Assembly (NCBI GenBank): GCA_963714145.1
Contig: OY970235.1
Coordinates: 1,488,001-1,552,000, forward strand
DNA: 64,000 bases
DNA from: JBBWZH01 sp035544115
GTDB taxonomy: Bacteria > Actinomycetota > Actinomycetes > Mycobacteriales > CADCTP01
Direction: 5' to 3'
Shown here: in pieces, positions 14,441 through 23,380 of the stretch
Layout of the letters: each line of letters begins with the position of its first letter
How positions within the stretch are numbered: position 1 is the stretch's first letter
Translations under genes and position numbers: made by a program
The notes under the pieces: model-generated
Seen by the model: the letters and a program-made list of their open reading frames with translations, nothing else
What the model was told of the DNA's origin: nothing
The model's database searches: none

Positions 14441-15757
14441 TCAGTGGAAGTCGGGTTCGTCGGCGTAGGCGCGGATCAGCAGGCCGGTGCGCGGTTTCGG
14501 GGTGAACAGGGTCGACTTGCGTGGCATCCGGTCGCCGGCCGCGGCGACGTCCACCACGGCCTCGACCGGGGTGGGGTTGAGCAGCAGCGCGGTGCCGCCG
14601 GCGTCCCGGGCGGCGGCGAGGGCGGCCGGGATGTCGTGCCGGAAGCCGACGACGTCCTCGTGGTCGTGTAGCTGCCAGAGCCGGTCGACCAGCAGGCGAT
14701 GCGCGATCGTCACGTCCAGCCGCCGCCAGGCAGCGGACCGGTCGGCCGGGACGGTCTCGTCCAGCAGGGCCTGGTCCGGCTCGGTCAGCAGCACCCAACG
14801 GGTGCCGTCGGTGAGCAGGAAGGCCGCGCCGTCCTTACCGGCGGCGGCCAGCGCGGCCAGCGCGTCCGGCTCGCCGCCGGCCATTTCGCGCACAGTGAAC
14901 CCGGCGGCCGCGGCCCGCTCGGCCGCCTGGAGCGGCAGGCCGGGGATGACCCGGTGGATCGGGTGCACCTGCGGGCCGTACGCGCTGGCGTCGACCAGCA
15001 GCGCCAGGCCGCGGTCCCAGGGGCCGGGGCCGGCGCCGGCGGTGTGCCGGTCGGCCTGGTGCCGCAGGTAGGTGGCGTACCGGTGGTGCCCGTCGGCGAT
15101 CGTGGCCCGCCGCGGCAGCAGGTCGGCGGCTACCTCGGCCAGGGCCGCGGGGTCGGTCAGCGCCCACAGCCGGTGCCGCACGCCGTCGGCCGCGGTGGTC
15201 TGCACCAGCGGCGGCTGGCCGTCGAACGAGGAGACCACCTCGGTGGCCGCGCCGCCGCCGGCGTAGACCAGGTAGATCGGTTCCAGGTTGGCGCCGGTCG
15301 CCTCGGTCAACGCGAGCCGGTCGGCGACCGGGCCCGCCATCGTGTTCTCGTGCGGCAGCACGATGTTGGCCTCCGGCTGGGCCAGGCCGACCGCGCCGAC
15401 CAGCCCGCGGGTGCGCGCCCCGGCGTCGTCCATCTCGTAGACATACAGTGCGGGCCGCTCATCCGGGCATAGCACGCCGGCCGCCCGCCACTCGCTGAGC
15501 CGGCTCGCAGCCAGTGGGTAGCCGCTGCCGGGGATGCCGTTCTCGTCGCGTGGGAGGATGAGCCGGACAACATTGCGCGGGTCGGCGCCCTCGAGCGCCA
15601 GCTGCTCGTCGGCGTCGATCACGTCGTATGGCGGCGACAGCAGCCGGGCGAGTTCGGTGTCGCCGACACCGGCGTACCGGAGGGCTCGGAACGGAGCAAG
15701 GACAAGACCGTCCGGCACGGGGAGGGAGGCGTGCGGCGGCAGCGGCGCGGAGCTCAT
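14441..15757 (-). CDS. DUF1015 family protein
   Basis: 438 residues. Recognised as DUF1015 from LAPFRALRY at the N-terminus, PPYDVID, the ADGHHRYAT motif in the middle, and DVVGFRHD near the C-terminus. The biochemical role of the family is unknown; the conserved HHRYAT motif suggests an enzyme or nucleotide-binding role. ATG at 15757 is chosen because a TACGAT -10 hexamer lies six bases upstream (leaderless); longer in-frame extensions have no support. Transcribed opposite to the neighbouring genes, back-to-back with a TPR gene. Cytoplasmic; no membrane segment. Confidence 0.9.
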   Translation of the reverse strand: MSSAPLPPHASLPVPDGLVLAPFRALRYAGVGDTELARLLSPPYDVIDADEQLALEGADPRNVVRLILPRDENGIPGSGYPLAASRLSEWRAAGVLCPDERPALYVYEMDDAGARTRGLVGAVGLAQPEANIVLPHENTMAGPVADRLALTEATGANLEPIYLVYAGGGAATEVVSSFDGQPPLVQTTAADGVRHRLWALTDPAALAEVAADLLPRRATIADGHHRYATYLRHQADRHTAGAGPGPWDRGLALLVDASAYGPQVHPIHRVIPGLPLQAAERAAAAGFTVREMAGGEPDALAALAAAGKDGAAFLLTDGTRWVLLTEPDQALLDETVPADRSAAWRRLDVTIAHRLLVDRLWQLHDHEDVVGFRHDIPAALAAARDAGGTALLLNPTPVEAVVDVAAAGDRMPRKSTLFTPKPRTGLLIRAYADEPDFH

Positions 15758-15763
15758 GGCCGC

Positions 15764-15769
15764 ATCGTA
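15764..15769 (-). promoter_or_regulatory. -10 element of the leaderless DUF1015 gene
   Basis: TACGAT on the minus strand followed by GCGGCC and ATG (15757). TANNNT-N6-start is the hallmark of leaderless transcription in actinobacteria. Confidence 0.65.
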
Positions 15770-15828
15770 GGAGGCACGGCCCCGGCCACCGGTGGCCGGT
15801 CGCAGACCGAGAGCAAGGAGGACCGCCC

Positions 15829-16293
15829 GTGGCCGGATATCGGGACGACGACTGGAACGACGAGCCGGCGCGTCCCGCGCCATTTGCCGACGCGCCACCG
15901 CCGCCCCCCGATGTCGTCCCCAAGGGCGAGGTCTACGACTGGTACACGCGCGGGTTGGACCTGCTCGACGGCGGCAACCCGGCCGCGGCGGTCACCCTGC
16001 TGACGCACGCCGCGCAGGCCGAGCCGCAGTCCCGCAGCGTTCGCGAGGCACTGGCCCGGGCCCAGTTCGACGCCGGCCAGTACGCCGACGCGGCGGACAG
16101 CTTCGGTTGGATCATCTCGGTGAACCCGGCCGACGACTACGCCCAGTTCGGCCTCGGGCTGGCGGCGGCCAAGACCGGAGACCTGCCCGCCGCGGTCGAG
16201 CACCTGGCGCTGGCCGCGGCGATGCGTCCGGACATCAGCCACTACGCGACCGCGTTGCGCGGCGCCCGCGCTGCCCTCGCCGCGAGCCGGTGA
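15829..16293 (+). CDS. Small tetratricopeptide-repeat protein
   Basis: 154 residues from GTG at 15829, which has AAGGAGG nine bases upstream. After an acidic, proline-rich N-terminus (PPPPPDVV, about residues 26-33), the rest folds as about three TPR units (WYTRGLDLLDGGNPAAAVTL; AREALARAQFDAGQYADAAD-type; FGLGLAAAKTGDLPAAVEHL). Matches in size and position the conserved TPR gene (Rv1691-like) that precedes the HAD phosphatase in mycobacteria. Its stop overlaps the next start (GTGA), so the pair is translationally coupled. Likely a scaffold; partner unknown. Confidence 0.88.
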   Translation: MAGYRDDDWNDEPARPAPFADAPPPPPDVVPKGEVYDWYTRGLDLLDGGNPAAAVTLLTHAAQAEPQSRSVREALARAQFDAGQYADAADSFGWIISVNPADDYAQFGLGLAAAKTGDLPAAVEHLALAAAMRPDISHYATALRGARAALAASR

Positions 16294-17369
16294 CCCAACC
16301 CGGGGCGGTGCTGGCGGCCAGTGCGCAGCCGCTGGCGCGCCGGTACGACGTCGCGCTGCTGGACCTGGACGGGGTGATCTACGTCGGCCCGACCGGCGTG
16401 CCCGGCGCGGCCGAGGCGCTGGCCGGTGCCCGGTCCGCCGGTATGCGGCTGGCCTTCGTCACCAACAACGCGCTGCGGACGCCGGCCGCGGTGGCCGCCC
16501 ACCTGACCGAACTGGGTGTGCCGGCGGACCCGGCCGAGGTGATCACGTCCTCGCAGGCGGCCTGCCGGGTGCTGGCCGAGCGGCTGCCCGGGGCCCGGGT
16601 GCTGGTCGTGGGCGGCGAGGGGCTGCGGGTGGCCGCCGTCGAGGCCGGGCTGACCGTGGTGGACAGCGCCGACGACGAGCCGGCCGCGGTGGTGCAGGGC
16701 TACTCGCCGGACGTCGGCTGGCGGCAGTTCGCCGAGGCCACCGTCGCGATCAACCGCGGCGCGTACTGGCTGGCCACCAACCTGGATGTGACGTTGCCCT
16801 CGGCGCGCGGCCCGCTGCCGGGGAACGGGTCACTGGTGGCGGCGATCCGGTCGGCCACCGGGGTGGAGCCGCCGTTCGCCGGCAAGCCGGACCCGGCCAT
16901 GCACCGGGAATCCCTGCTGCGCAGCGGCGCGAAGAACCCGATCGTGGTCGGCGACCGGCTGGACACCGACGTCCTCGGAGCCACCCGGGTCGGCTGCGAC
17001 AGCCTGCTCGTGCTGACCGGCGTCACCACCGCGTCGATCCTGCTGGCCGCACCGGCCGGCCAGCGGCCGACCTACCTCGCCGCCGGCCTGGCGGGTCTGC
17101 TCACGGCGCACCCGGTGCCGGCCGCGGCCGGACCGGCCGCCTGGTCCTGCGGTGGCTGGACCGCCACCCGGGCGGACGGGGTGCTGCTGGCCGGGGCGGG
17201 CGGCGAAGATCTGGACGCGCTGCGCGCACTCTGCGCCGCCGCCTGGTCGGGCGCCGTGGCCGGGCCGGTCAGCGCGGCCGGGCCGGCGGCCGCGGGCGTG
17301 CTCGCCCGGCTCGGCCTGGAGGGGTCCCGCCCCGGCATCCCGACCGACGCCGCCAGCCGGCGGGACTGA
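16290..17369 (+). CDS. HAD-IIA family sugar-phosphate or nucleotide phosphatase
   Basis: 359 residues, GTG start overlapping the upstream TPR stop. HAD motifs: DLDGVIY with nucleophile Asp (about residue 24), the VTNN motif II with Thr, FAGKPDP with Lys, and VVGDRLDTD with the Mg-binding aspartates. The class IIA cap domain (about 90-220) contains VITSSQAA. Related to NagD/glycerol-3-phosphate phosphatase-type enzymes and to Rv1692, reported as a D,L-glycerol-3-phosphate phosphatase. The C-terminal 80 residues are an Ala/Gly-rich extension. Substrate inferred from family only. Confidence 0.92.
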   Translation: MTQPGAVLAASAQPLARRYDVALLDLDGVIYVGPTGVPGAAEALAGARSAGMRLAFVTNNALRTPAAVAAHLTELGVPADPAEVITSSQAACRVLAERLPGARVLVVGGEGLRVAAVEAGLTVVDSADDEPAAVVQGYSPDVGWRQFAEATVAINRGAYWLATNLDVTLPSARGPLPGNGSLVAAIRSATGVEPPFAGKPDPAMHRESLLRSGAKNPIVVGDRLDTDVLGATRVGCDSLLVLTGVTTASILLAAPAGQRPTYLAAGLAGLLTAHPVPAAAGPAAWSCGGWTATRADGVLLAGAGGEDLDALRALCAAAWSGAVAGPVSAAGPAAAGVLARLGLEGSRPGIPTDAASRRD

Positions 17370-17434
17370 GCCGGCAGCCGGCAGGCCGGGCGGCCGGGCG
17401 GCTCTGCGGCCGGCGGGCCCTGTGGCCGGACGGC

Positions 17435-17773
17435 TCAGAGTAGGGAGCGGAGTTTCAGGAGGTCGAAGACGCTGGCTTCGACCTTGATCCGGCCGGTGGC
17501 CCAGGCCTTGGCGAAGTTGAGCTTGCCGTCGATCAGCTGGACCAGGTCGTCGCTGGTCATGGCCAGCCGGATCTGGGCATCGGTGGAATCGGTACGGACG
17601 ACGTCCTGCAGTTCGCCGTCGCGCAGCTGGCCCCGGAAGGTGACAGCGAGGTCGCGGATGTGGCAGCTGACCGAGCGGTCCAGCGTGGTCTTGCGCCGGG
17701 TTTCCGCATCCAGCCCGCCAATGTGCTCGGCGAATTGGTGCATCGCCGCCTCGCACTCCTCGACGGTGGCCAT
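17435..17773 (-). CDS. SCP2 sterol-binding domain protein
   Basis: 112 residues, a stand-alone SCP2 fold. Recognised from the C-terminal pattern VQLIDGKLNFAKAWATGRIK and VEASVFDLLKLRSLL, typical of small actinobacterial SCP2 proteins. Probably binds a lipid or other hydrophobic ligand in the cytoplasm. ATG start with GAGGAAACC upstream. Encoded opposite to its neighbours between the HAD phosphatase and the phasin-like gene. Actual ligand unknown. Confidence 0.9.
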   Translation of the reverse strand: MATVEECEAAMHQFAEHIGGLDAETRRKTTLDRSVSCHIRDLAVTFRGQLRDGELQDVVRTDSTDAQIRLAMTSDDLVQLIDGKLNFAKAWATGRIKVEASVFDLLKLRSLL

Positions 17774-17926
17774 CCTGGTTTCCTCCCCGGTCGGCGCCGG
17801 CGTGCCCGGTCGGCGTGATCGTTGGACGCTACCTCACCGGCGCCGGCCGGGCCGGGCGGCTGCCCGGGTAACCGGCGACCGGTAGCGTGGGGTGACACTC
17901 GCCTGGGTGCGACTTGAGGAGAGCGG

Positions 17927-18733
17927 ATGGTACGCGAGGCCCTCACGAATTACCTGACGCTCGCGTCCGGGTTGACCGAGGTCACCAAGAAGCGGGCTCA
18001 GAAGGCGGCCAAGGCGCTGGTCGCGCAGGGTGAGGCGAAGGTCGGCCAGGTCAGCGGGCTGGCCGAGGAGATCCTGGAGACGTCCCGGGCGAACCGCAGC
18101 GCGCTGGTGAGCCTGGTCCGGTACGAGGTGGACCGGGCGCTCGGGCACGTCGGGCTGGTCACCGCCGAGGAGCTGGCCACGCTGCAGCGCCGGATCGCCG
18201 AGCTGGAAAAGGCGCTGCGCGACCGGCCCGCCGCCGGGAGCGTCGCCAGCAGCGTTACCGGGGCGCCGGCGCCCGCCGCGGCCGATGCGGTGGCCGCCGA
18301 GCCCACGCCGGCCAGCGCGCCCCCGGCCGGACCCGCGCCGGGCCCGGCGAAACGGGCCCGCAAGGCCGCGCCGGCCAAGACGGCCAAGGCCGTGCCGGCC
18401 AAGGCCGCGCCGGCCAAGACGACGACGCCCAAGACGACGACGGCGAAGGCGTCGCCAGCCAAGGCCGTCCCGGTCAAGGCGCGTCCGGTCAAGGCCGCGA
18501 AGGCGCCGGCGGACGCGGCGGCCGGCGCGCCGGTGACGGGCGACGCCGCCGGGCCGGCGAGCCCGGCCGAGCCGCCGGCGCAGGCTCCGGCCCGGCCGCG
18601 CAAGGCGACCAAAGCCAGCAAGGTGCCGGCTGGCGACCCGGCCGACGCGCTCGAACCGCCGGTCAAGGCCACCCGTCCGCGTCCAGTGAAGGCCAGCGCG
18701 TCGGTGGCCGGCGAGCCGGCCGGGACGCCATGA
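17927..18733 (+). CDS. Phasin-like coiled-coil protein with lysine/alanine-rich tail
   Basis: 268 residues. Residues 1-105 are helical with heptads (LTEVTKKRAQKAAKALVAQG; ELATLQRRIAELEKALRDR), like actinobacterial phasin-type or accessory coiled-coil proteins. Residues 125-268 are a disordered basic tail of PAKAAPAKT-type repeats resembling bacterial histone-H1-like tails. ATG start with TTGAGGAGAG upstream. Stop and next start overlap (ATGA). Suggested roles are granule association or nucleoid binding; neither is shown. First gene of the operon leading to tlyA, nadK and possibly recN. Confidence 0.82.
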   Translation: MVREALTNYLTLASGLTEVTKKRAQKAAKALVAQGEAKVGQVSGLAEEILETSRANRSALVSLVRYEVDRALGHVGLVTAEELATLQRRIAELEKALRDRPAAGSVASSVTGAPAPAAADAVAAEPTPASAPPAGPAPGPAKRARKAAPAKTAKAVPAKAAPAKTTTPKTTTAKASPAKAVPVKARPVKAAKAPADAAAGAPVTGDAAGPASPAEPPAQAPARPRKATKASKVPAGDPADALEPPVKATRPRPVKASASVAGEPAGTP

Positions 18734-19611
18734 CCCCCGGCAGTTGGCTGCCCAACGGTGGTCGTCCGGCCAGTCCGGCGGAGCCGGCGGCGCCGGAGCC
18801 GGCGGCGCCGGAGCAGGGCGAGCACCTGTCCACCGACGACCAGACCGACTGGTTGGCCGCCCCGCACGCCGCGGCCGAGTCACAAACCGACGCTCTGGCG
18901 GGCATGCCGGACGAGGCCGGGCCAGAGCCGGCCGACGTGGGTGCCCCGGAGGCCGAGCCGGGCCCGGACCACGCGGGCGCCGCTGAGTCGACCGACCGGG
19001 CCATCAGCTGGCCGGCGGCGCCGGCGCCGACCGCCGACGGTGCCGCCGACGTCGCCTCGGCGGCGATCGGGGTCGAGCGGTCGGATGAGGACAGGGTCGA
19101 GCCGATCGCCGACCAGGCGGTTCGATCCGCCCCGGCCGGCGAAGATCCGCCGGTTGCGGCCGGGGTGGACGAGAACCGGGCGGCCGACGATCTGGAGGCA
19201 GGGGATGGCTTCGCCGTACCGGACGACCTTGCTGACGAGTGGGGCGACGAGGCCGGCCCGGGCGCTGCGGCGGCTGGCCCGGGCGGTCCGGCGCAACTGA
19301 GCGGCACCGCCGGGTCGGATGGCGCCGGGTCGGATGGGGCCGGGTCGGATGGGGCCGAGTCGGATGGGGCCGAGTCGGATGGGGCCGAGTCGGATGGGGC
19401 CGAGTCGGATGGGGCCGGGTCGGATGGGGCGGCGGCCGCGGTTGCGGCCGGGTTGCTCGCGGCCGGGGACGCGGCGGCGGTGCAGCGGGTGGCGGCCGCG
19501 GTCGGTGCGCTGGACGAGATGGCCGGGCTGCCGGTGGGGGAACACGTCCGGTGGTATGACGCGCTGCATGGCGAGTTGTCCGATGCGCTGGCGTCCATAG
19601 ATGAGGTGTAA
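18730..19611 (+). CDS. Acidic low-complexity protein with conserved C-terminal helix
   Basis: 293 residues, starting in an ATGA overlap with the upstream gene. Mostly disordered and very acidic (Asp/Glu/Ala/Pro). Eight copies of a GSDGA/ESDGA pentapeptide lie at about residues 195-234. The last 60 residues (AAVQRVAAAVGALDEMAGLP, then a GEHVRWYDALHGELSDAL segment) look folded and conserved, and match in place the very short protein encoded just before tlyA in mycobacteria (Rv1693). So a small core seems to have gained a long acidic extension. Ends six bases before tlyA. No function known. Confidence 0.8.
   Translation: MTPGSWLPNGGRPASPAEPAAPEPAAPEQGEHLSTDDQTDWLAAPHAAAESQTDALAGMPDEAGPEPADVGAPEAEPGPDHAGAAESTDRAISWPAAPAPTADGAADVASAAIGVERSDEDRVEPIADQAVRSAPAGEDPPVAAGVDENRAADDLEAGDGFAVPDDLADEWGDEAGPGAAAAGPGGPAQLSGTAGSDGAGSDGAGSDGAESDGAESDGAESDGAESDGAGSDGAAAAVAAGLLAAGDAAAVQRVAAAVGALDEMAGLPVGEHVRWYDALHGELSDALASIDEV
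19312..19431 (+). repeat. 15-bp tandem repeat, eight copies
   Basis: Unit GGGTCGGATGGGGCC, with GAG replacing GGG in the middle copies, repeated exactly eight times. It encodes GSDGA/ESDGA inside the acidic protein. Near-identity points to recent slippage. Confidence 0.95.
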
Positions 19612-19616
19612 CCGGA

Positions 19617-20411
19617 GTGGTCCGGCGTAGCCGGCTGGACGCCGAGCTGGTCCGCCGGGGCCTCGCGCGGTCCCGGGAGCAGGCGGCGGAGCTGGTGCAG
19701 GCCGGCCGGGTCACGGTGGCCGGGCAGACCGCGACGAAGCCGGCCACCGCGATCGAGCCGGCCACCCCGGTGCACGTCCGGGAGAACAAGGGCGAGCCGG
19801 ACTACGCGTCCCGGGGCGGGCACAAGCTGGCCGGCGCGCTCGACGCGTTCGCCGCGGTGGCCGTGGAACAGCGGCGCTGCCTGGACGCCGGCGCGTCCAC
19901 CGGCGGGTTCACCGACGTGCTGCTGCGCCGCGGCGCTCGCGAGGTGGTCGCCGTCGACGTCGGCTACGGCCAGCTGGCCTGGGCGCTGCGCACCGACCCG
20001 CGGGTCACCGTGCTGGACCGCACCAACGTCCGCGAGCTGGTCCCGGAGGCGATCGGCGGCCCGGCCGATCTCACCGTCGCCGACCTGTCGTTCATCTCGC
20101 TCCGGCTGGTCCTGCCGGCGCTGAGCCGGTGCACCGGCGGCGACCTGGTCCCGATGGTCAAGCCGCAGTTCGAGGTGGGCAAGGACCGGGTCGGCGCCGG
20201 CGGCGTGGTCCGCGACCCGGCGCTGCGCGCGGAGGCCGTGAACCGCGTCGCCGACACCGCCGCCGAGCTCGGCTGGGGCGTCGCGGGCGTGGCGCCCAGC
20301 CCGCTGCCCGGGCCGTCCGGCAATGTCGAGTTCTTCCTCTGGCTGCGCCGGGACGCGCCGCCCGCCGACACTGAGGCAATCACCCGAACCGTCGCGGAGG
20401 CCAGCCGATGA
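19617..20411 (+). CDS. tlyA: TlyA rRNA 2'-O-methyltransferase
   Basis: 264 residues. Methylates cytidines in 16S and 23S rRNA; in mycobacteria loss of TlyA gives capreomycin resistance. The S4 RNA-binding domain spans about residues 3-63 (SRLDAELVRRGLARSREQA). The RrmJ/FtsJ-type methyltransferase follows, with SAM motif LDAGASTGGFTDVLLRRGA and VAVDVGYGQLAW, then DLSFISLRLVLPAL and MVKPQFEVGKDRVG. GTG start with a weak CCGGAG site. Stop overlaps the nadK start (ATGA). The haemolysin name used for the family is historical. Confidence 0.96.
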   Translation: MVRRSRLDAELVRRGLARSREQAAELVQAGRVTVAGQTATKPATAIEPATPVHVRENKGEPDYASRGGHKLAGALDAFAAVAVEQRRCLDAGASTGGFTDVLLRRGAREVVAVDVGYGQLAWALRTDPRVTVLDRTNVRELVPEAIGGPADLTVADLSFISLRLVLPALSRCTGGDLVPMVKPQFEVGKDRVGAGGVVRDPALRAEAVNRVADTAAELGWGVAGVAPSPLPGPSGNVEFFLWLRRDAPPADTEAITRTVAEASR

Positions 20412-21391
20412 CGCAGACTCCCAGGGCGACCCGCTCACCAGTGCTCGCCACCGCGCCGGCCGCGCTGGCGGCCGACCGCCCCGTCCGCCGCCAGGTCAGG
20501 CCGGACCAGCGGGCCGCGCTGCTGGTGATCCACACCGGCCGGCCGGACATCGTCGACCTCTCCCGGGACACCGCGGCGCGGCTGGCGTCGGCCGGCTTCG
20601 AGGTCCGGATGCTCGCGGTGGAAGCGAAGGAACTGGACGTCGGCCCGGACATCCGGCCGGTCGAGCCGGAGGAGGCAGCGGCCGGCGCGGAGATCGTGCT
20701 GGTGCTCGGTGGCGACGGCACGTTCCTGCGGGCGGCCGAGCTGGCCCGGCCGAACGGGGCGCCACTGCTCGGGGTGAACCTCGGGCATGTCGGCTTCCTG
20801 GCCGAGACCGAGCCGGAGGCGCTGGCCGACACGGTGGCCTACATCGTGGCGCGGCGGTACGTGATCGAGCAGCGGCTCACTCTCGACGTGACCGTGACGG
20901 TTGACGGCCGGGTCACCGCGCACGGCTGGGCGCTGAACGAGGCGTCGGTGGAGAAGGGCAGCCGGGAGCGGATGCTCGACGTGGTGCTGGAGATCGACGG
21001 CCGACCGCTGACCAGCTTCGGCTGCGACGGGGTGCTGTGCGCATCGCCGACCGGCTCGACCGCGTACGCCTTCTCCTCGGGTGGCCCGGTGGTCTGGCCC
21101 GAGGTCGAGGCGCTGCTGGTGGTGCCGACCGCCGCGCACGCGCTGTTCGCCCGGCCGCTGGTGATCGCGCCCAGCTCGCAGATCGACGTGGTGATCGACG
21201 CGTCCGGCCCGGACGGCCTGCTCAGCTGCGACGGCCGGCGGACGATCCCGCTGCCGCCGGGCGCCCGGGTGACCGTCCGCCGCGGTACCGAACCGGTGCT
21301 GCTGGCCCGGGTGCACCCGCGCCCGTTCACCGACCGCCTGGTGGCGAAATTCCAGCTCCCGGTCACCGGCTTCCGCGCCCCGCGCGGCTGA
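20408..21391 (+). CDS. nadK: NAD kinase
   Basis: Phosphorylates NAD to NADP using ATP or polyphosphate. 327 residues with GGDGT at residues 101-105, NEASVEKGSRERML for NAD binding, and SPTGSTAYAFSSGGP. An N-terminal extension of about 35 residues precedes the catalytic core, so the true start could be slightly inside; the ATGA overlap with tlyA supports the given one. Operon with tlyA is the conserved actinobacterial arrangement. Confidence 0.96.
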   Translation: MTQTPRATRSPVLATAPAALAADRPVRRQVRPDQRAALLVIHTGRPDIVDLSRDTAARLASAGFEVRMLAVEAKELDVGPDIRPVEPEEAAAGAEIVLVLGGDGTFLRAAELARPNGAPLLGVNLGHVGFLAETEPEALADTVAYIVARRYVIEQRLTLDVTVTVDGRVTAHGWALNEASVEKGSRERMLDVVLEIDGRPLTSFGCDGVLCASPTGSTAYAFSSGGPVVWPEVEALLVVPTAAHALFARPLVIAPSSQIDVVIDASGPDGLLSCDGRRTIPLPPGARVTVRRGTEPVLLARVHPRPFTDRLVAKFQLPVTGFRAPRG

Positions 21392-21495
21392 TCGGGGCTG
21401 GCCGGGGCGGGCGGCGCGGCCCCGCAGCAGACCCGGCCCGGTGACTTTCGTACACAACCTGGCGATCCTGTCCGAGTTCAGGCCCGGATGGTCGC

Positions 21496-21501
21496 TAGGA
21501 T
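21496..21501 (+). promoter_or_regulatory. -10 element of leaderless recN
   Basis: TAGGAT, six bases (CTGCTC), then GTG at 21508. recN therefore has its own promoter in addition to any read-through from nadK. No clear LexA box is seen in the preceding 80 bases. Confidence 0.7.
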
Positions 21502-21507
21502 CTGCTC

Positions 21508-23274
21508 GTGCTGGACGAGATCCGTATCAGGGGCCTCGGCGTGATCGACGATGCCACCCTGGAACTCGGGCCAGGGCTCACCGTCGTCACCGGCGAGACC
21601 GGCGCGGGCAAGACCATGGTCGTTTCTGGGCTGCACCTGCTGTTCGGCGGGCGCGCTGACCCCACCCGGGTGCGCGCCGGGTCCGGGCGCGCGGTGATCG
21701 ACGGGCGGCTGCGGCTGCCGGCCGACTCACCGCTGCTGTCCCGGGCCCGGGACGCGGGCGCCGAGACGGATGAGGACGGCTCGCTGCTGCTGTCCCGTGC
21801 GGTCGCGGTCGAGGGGCGCTCCCGGGCGTTCCTCGGTGGCAGCGCGGTCCCGGTCGGCGTGCTGAGCGAGCTGGCCGAGAGCGTGCTGGTGGTGCACGGG
21901 CAGTCCGATCAGTTGCGGCTGATGCGGCCGGCCGAGCAGCGCAACGCGCTGGACCGGTTCGCCGGCGAGTCGGTCGGGTCGATGCTGACCGAGTACCGCA
22001 GCGCCTACCACCGCTGGCAGGCGCTGGCCGAGGACTACACCGACCGCACCGCGCGGCTGCGCGAGCTGAGCCAGCAGGCCGACCTGCTCCGGCTCGGCGT
22101 CGCCGACGTCGCCGCGGCCGCACCGACCCCCGGCGAGGACGTCAAGCTGGACGCCGAGGCCGAGCGGCTCGGCCGCGCCGACGGGCTGCGGGTGGCCGCG
22201 CAGACCGCGCACGACATCCTGGCCGGCGACCCGTCCCAGTCGGACGCGTCGGACGTGACCAGCCTGCTCGGGGCGGCCCGGCGGGCGGTGGCGCAGGAGG
22301 CGGCGGCCGACCCGGGGCTGGCCGAGCTGGCCAAGCGGCTGGATGAGGTGGCCTACCTGGCCACCGACGTCGCCGCCGACCTGGCGTCCTACACCCAGCG
22401 GCTGGACGCCGACCCGGGCCGGCTGGCCGAGGTGGAGGACCGGCGGGCGGTGCTGAAGACGCTCACCCGCAAGTACGCCGACTCGGTGGACGGGGTGCTG
22501 GCCTGGGCCGCCGAGGCGGAGGACCGGCTGGCCAAGCTGGACGTCTCCGAGGACGCGCTGACCACGCTGGCCGCGCAGCGGGACGCCGCGCAGGCCGACG
22601 TGGCCATCGCCGCCGCCCGGCTGTCCAAGGCCCGGACCGTCGCCGCCGAGCGGTTCTCCACCGCGGTGACCGCCGAGCTGAGCGGGCTGGCGATGCCGCA
22701 CGCCGAGGTCAAGGCCGAGGTGCGGCAGCGCCCGCCGGTCGGCGACGGCCCGTGGGTGCGGCTGAACGGCGAGCCGGCCGCGGTCGGCCCGGACGGCGCC
22801 GACGAGGTCGACATCCTGCTCCGCCCGCACAACGGCGCGCCGCTGCAGCCGATCCAGAAGGGCGCGTCCGGCGGCGAGCTGTCCCGGATCATGCTGGCCG
22901 TCGAGGTGGTCTTCGCCGGCGCCGACCCGGTGCCGACGATGGTCTTCGACGAGGTGGACGCCGGCGTCGGCGGCCGGGCCGCGGTCGAGGTCGGCCGGCG
23001 GCTGGCCCGGCTGGCCCGGGCCCACCAGGTGCTGGTCGTCACGCATTTGCCGCAGGTGGCCGCGTACGCGGACCGGCACGTGGTGGTGGACAAGTCGTCG
23101 CGCAAGGACGACGGCCTGGTCACCCGCAGCGACGTCCGGACGCTGGACGACACGCAGCGGGTGCGCGAGCTGGCCCGGATGCTGGCCGGGCTGGAGCGCA
23201 GCGAGCTGGGCCGGGCGCACGCCGAGGAGCTGCTCGGCACCGCGGCGGCGGAGAAGGCCGACTTCAAGAAGTAG
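21508..23274 (+). CDS. recN: DNA repair protein RecN
   Basis: SMC-like ATPase acting in double-strand break repair. 588 residues. Walker A GETGAGKT at about residue 29, ABC signature SGGELSRIMLAVEVV and Walker B TMVFDEVDAGVGG near the C-terminus, with a long coiled-coil region of about residues 150-390 between them. GTG start is set by the leaderless -10 element. Followed by a strong hairpin terminator, so transcription probably ends before steA. Confidence 0.97.
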   Translation: MLDEIRIRGLGVIDDATLELGPGLTVVTGETGAGKTMVVSGLHLLFGGRADPTRVRAGSGRAVIDGRLRLPADSPLLSRARDAGAETDEDGSLLLSRAVAVEGRSRAFLGGSAVPVGVLSELAESVLVVHGQSDQLRLMRPAEQRNALDRFAGESVGSMLTEYRSAYHRWQALAEDYTDRTARLRELSQQADLLRLGVADVAAAAPTPGEDVKLDAEAERLGRADGLRVAAQTAHDILAGDPSQSDASDVTSLLGAARRAVAQEAAADPGLAELAKRLDEVAYLATDVAADLASYTQRLDADPGRLAEVEDRRAVLKTLTRKYADSVDGVLAWAAEAEDRLAKLDVSEDALTTLAAQRDAAQADVAIAAARLSKARTVAAERFSTAVTAELSGLAMPHAEVKAEVRQRPPVGDGPWVRLNGEPAAVGPDGADEVDILLRPHNGAPLQPIQKGASGGELSRIMLAVEVVFAGADPVPTMVFDEVDAGVGGRAAVEVGRRLARLARAHQVLVVTHLPQVAAYADRHVVVDKSSRKDDGLVTRSDVRTLDDTQRVRELARMLAGLERSELGRAHAEELLGTAAAEKADFKK

Positions 23275-23278
23275 CCCC

Positions 23279-23304
23279 GGAGCCCGGGCCACGGCCCGGG
23301 CTCC
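23279..23304 (+). terminator. recN terminator
   Basis: GGAGCCCGGGCC (23279-23290) and GGCCCGGGCTCC (23293-23304) form a perfect 12-bp inverted repeat right after the recN stop. Confidence 0.8.
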
Positions 23305-23380
23305 TGCCGGCCGGGCGGGGCTCTGGCCGGCCGGGCGGGGCTCTGGCCGGCCGGGCCGGGCTCTGGCCGGCCGGGCAGCG
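23301..23380. repeat. 20-bp tandem repeat, four copies, non-coding
   Basis: Four units of CTCTGGCCGGCCGGGCGGGG, starting at 23301, 23321, 23341 and 23361 with few differences. The array starts inside the terminator stem and lies between recN and steA. Confidence 0.93.

Noticed and set aside
22806..22815. AGGTCGACAT in recN as a further motif site
   Set aside because: Codons GAG-GTC-GAC-ATC are all common GC-ending ones encoding conserved EVDI, so the match is expected from normal codon use.
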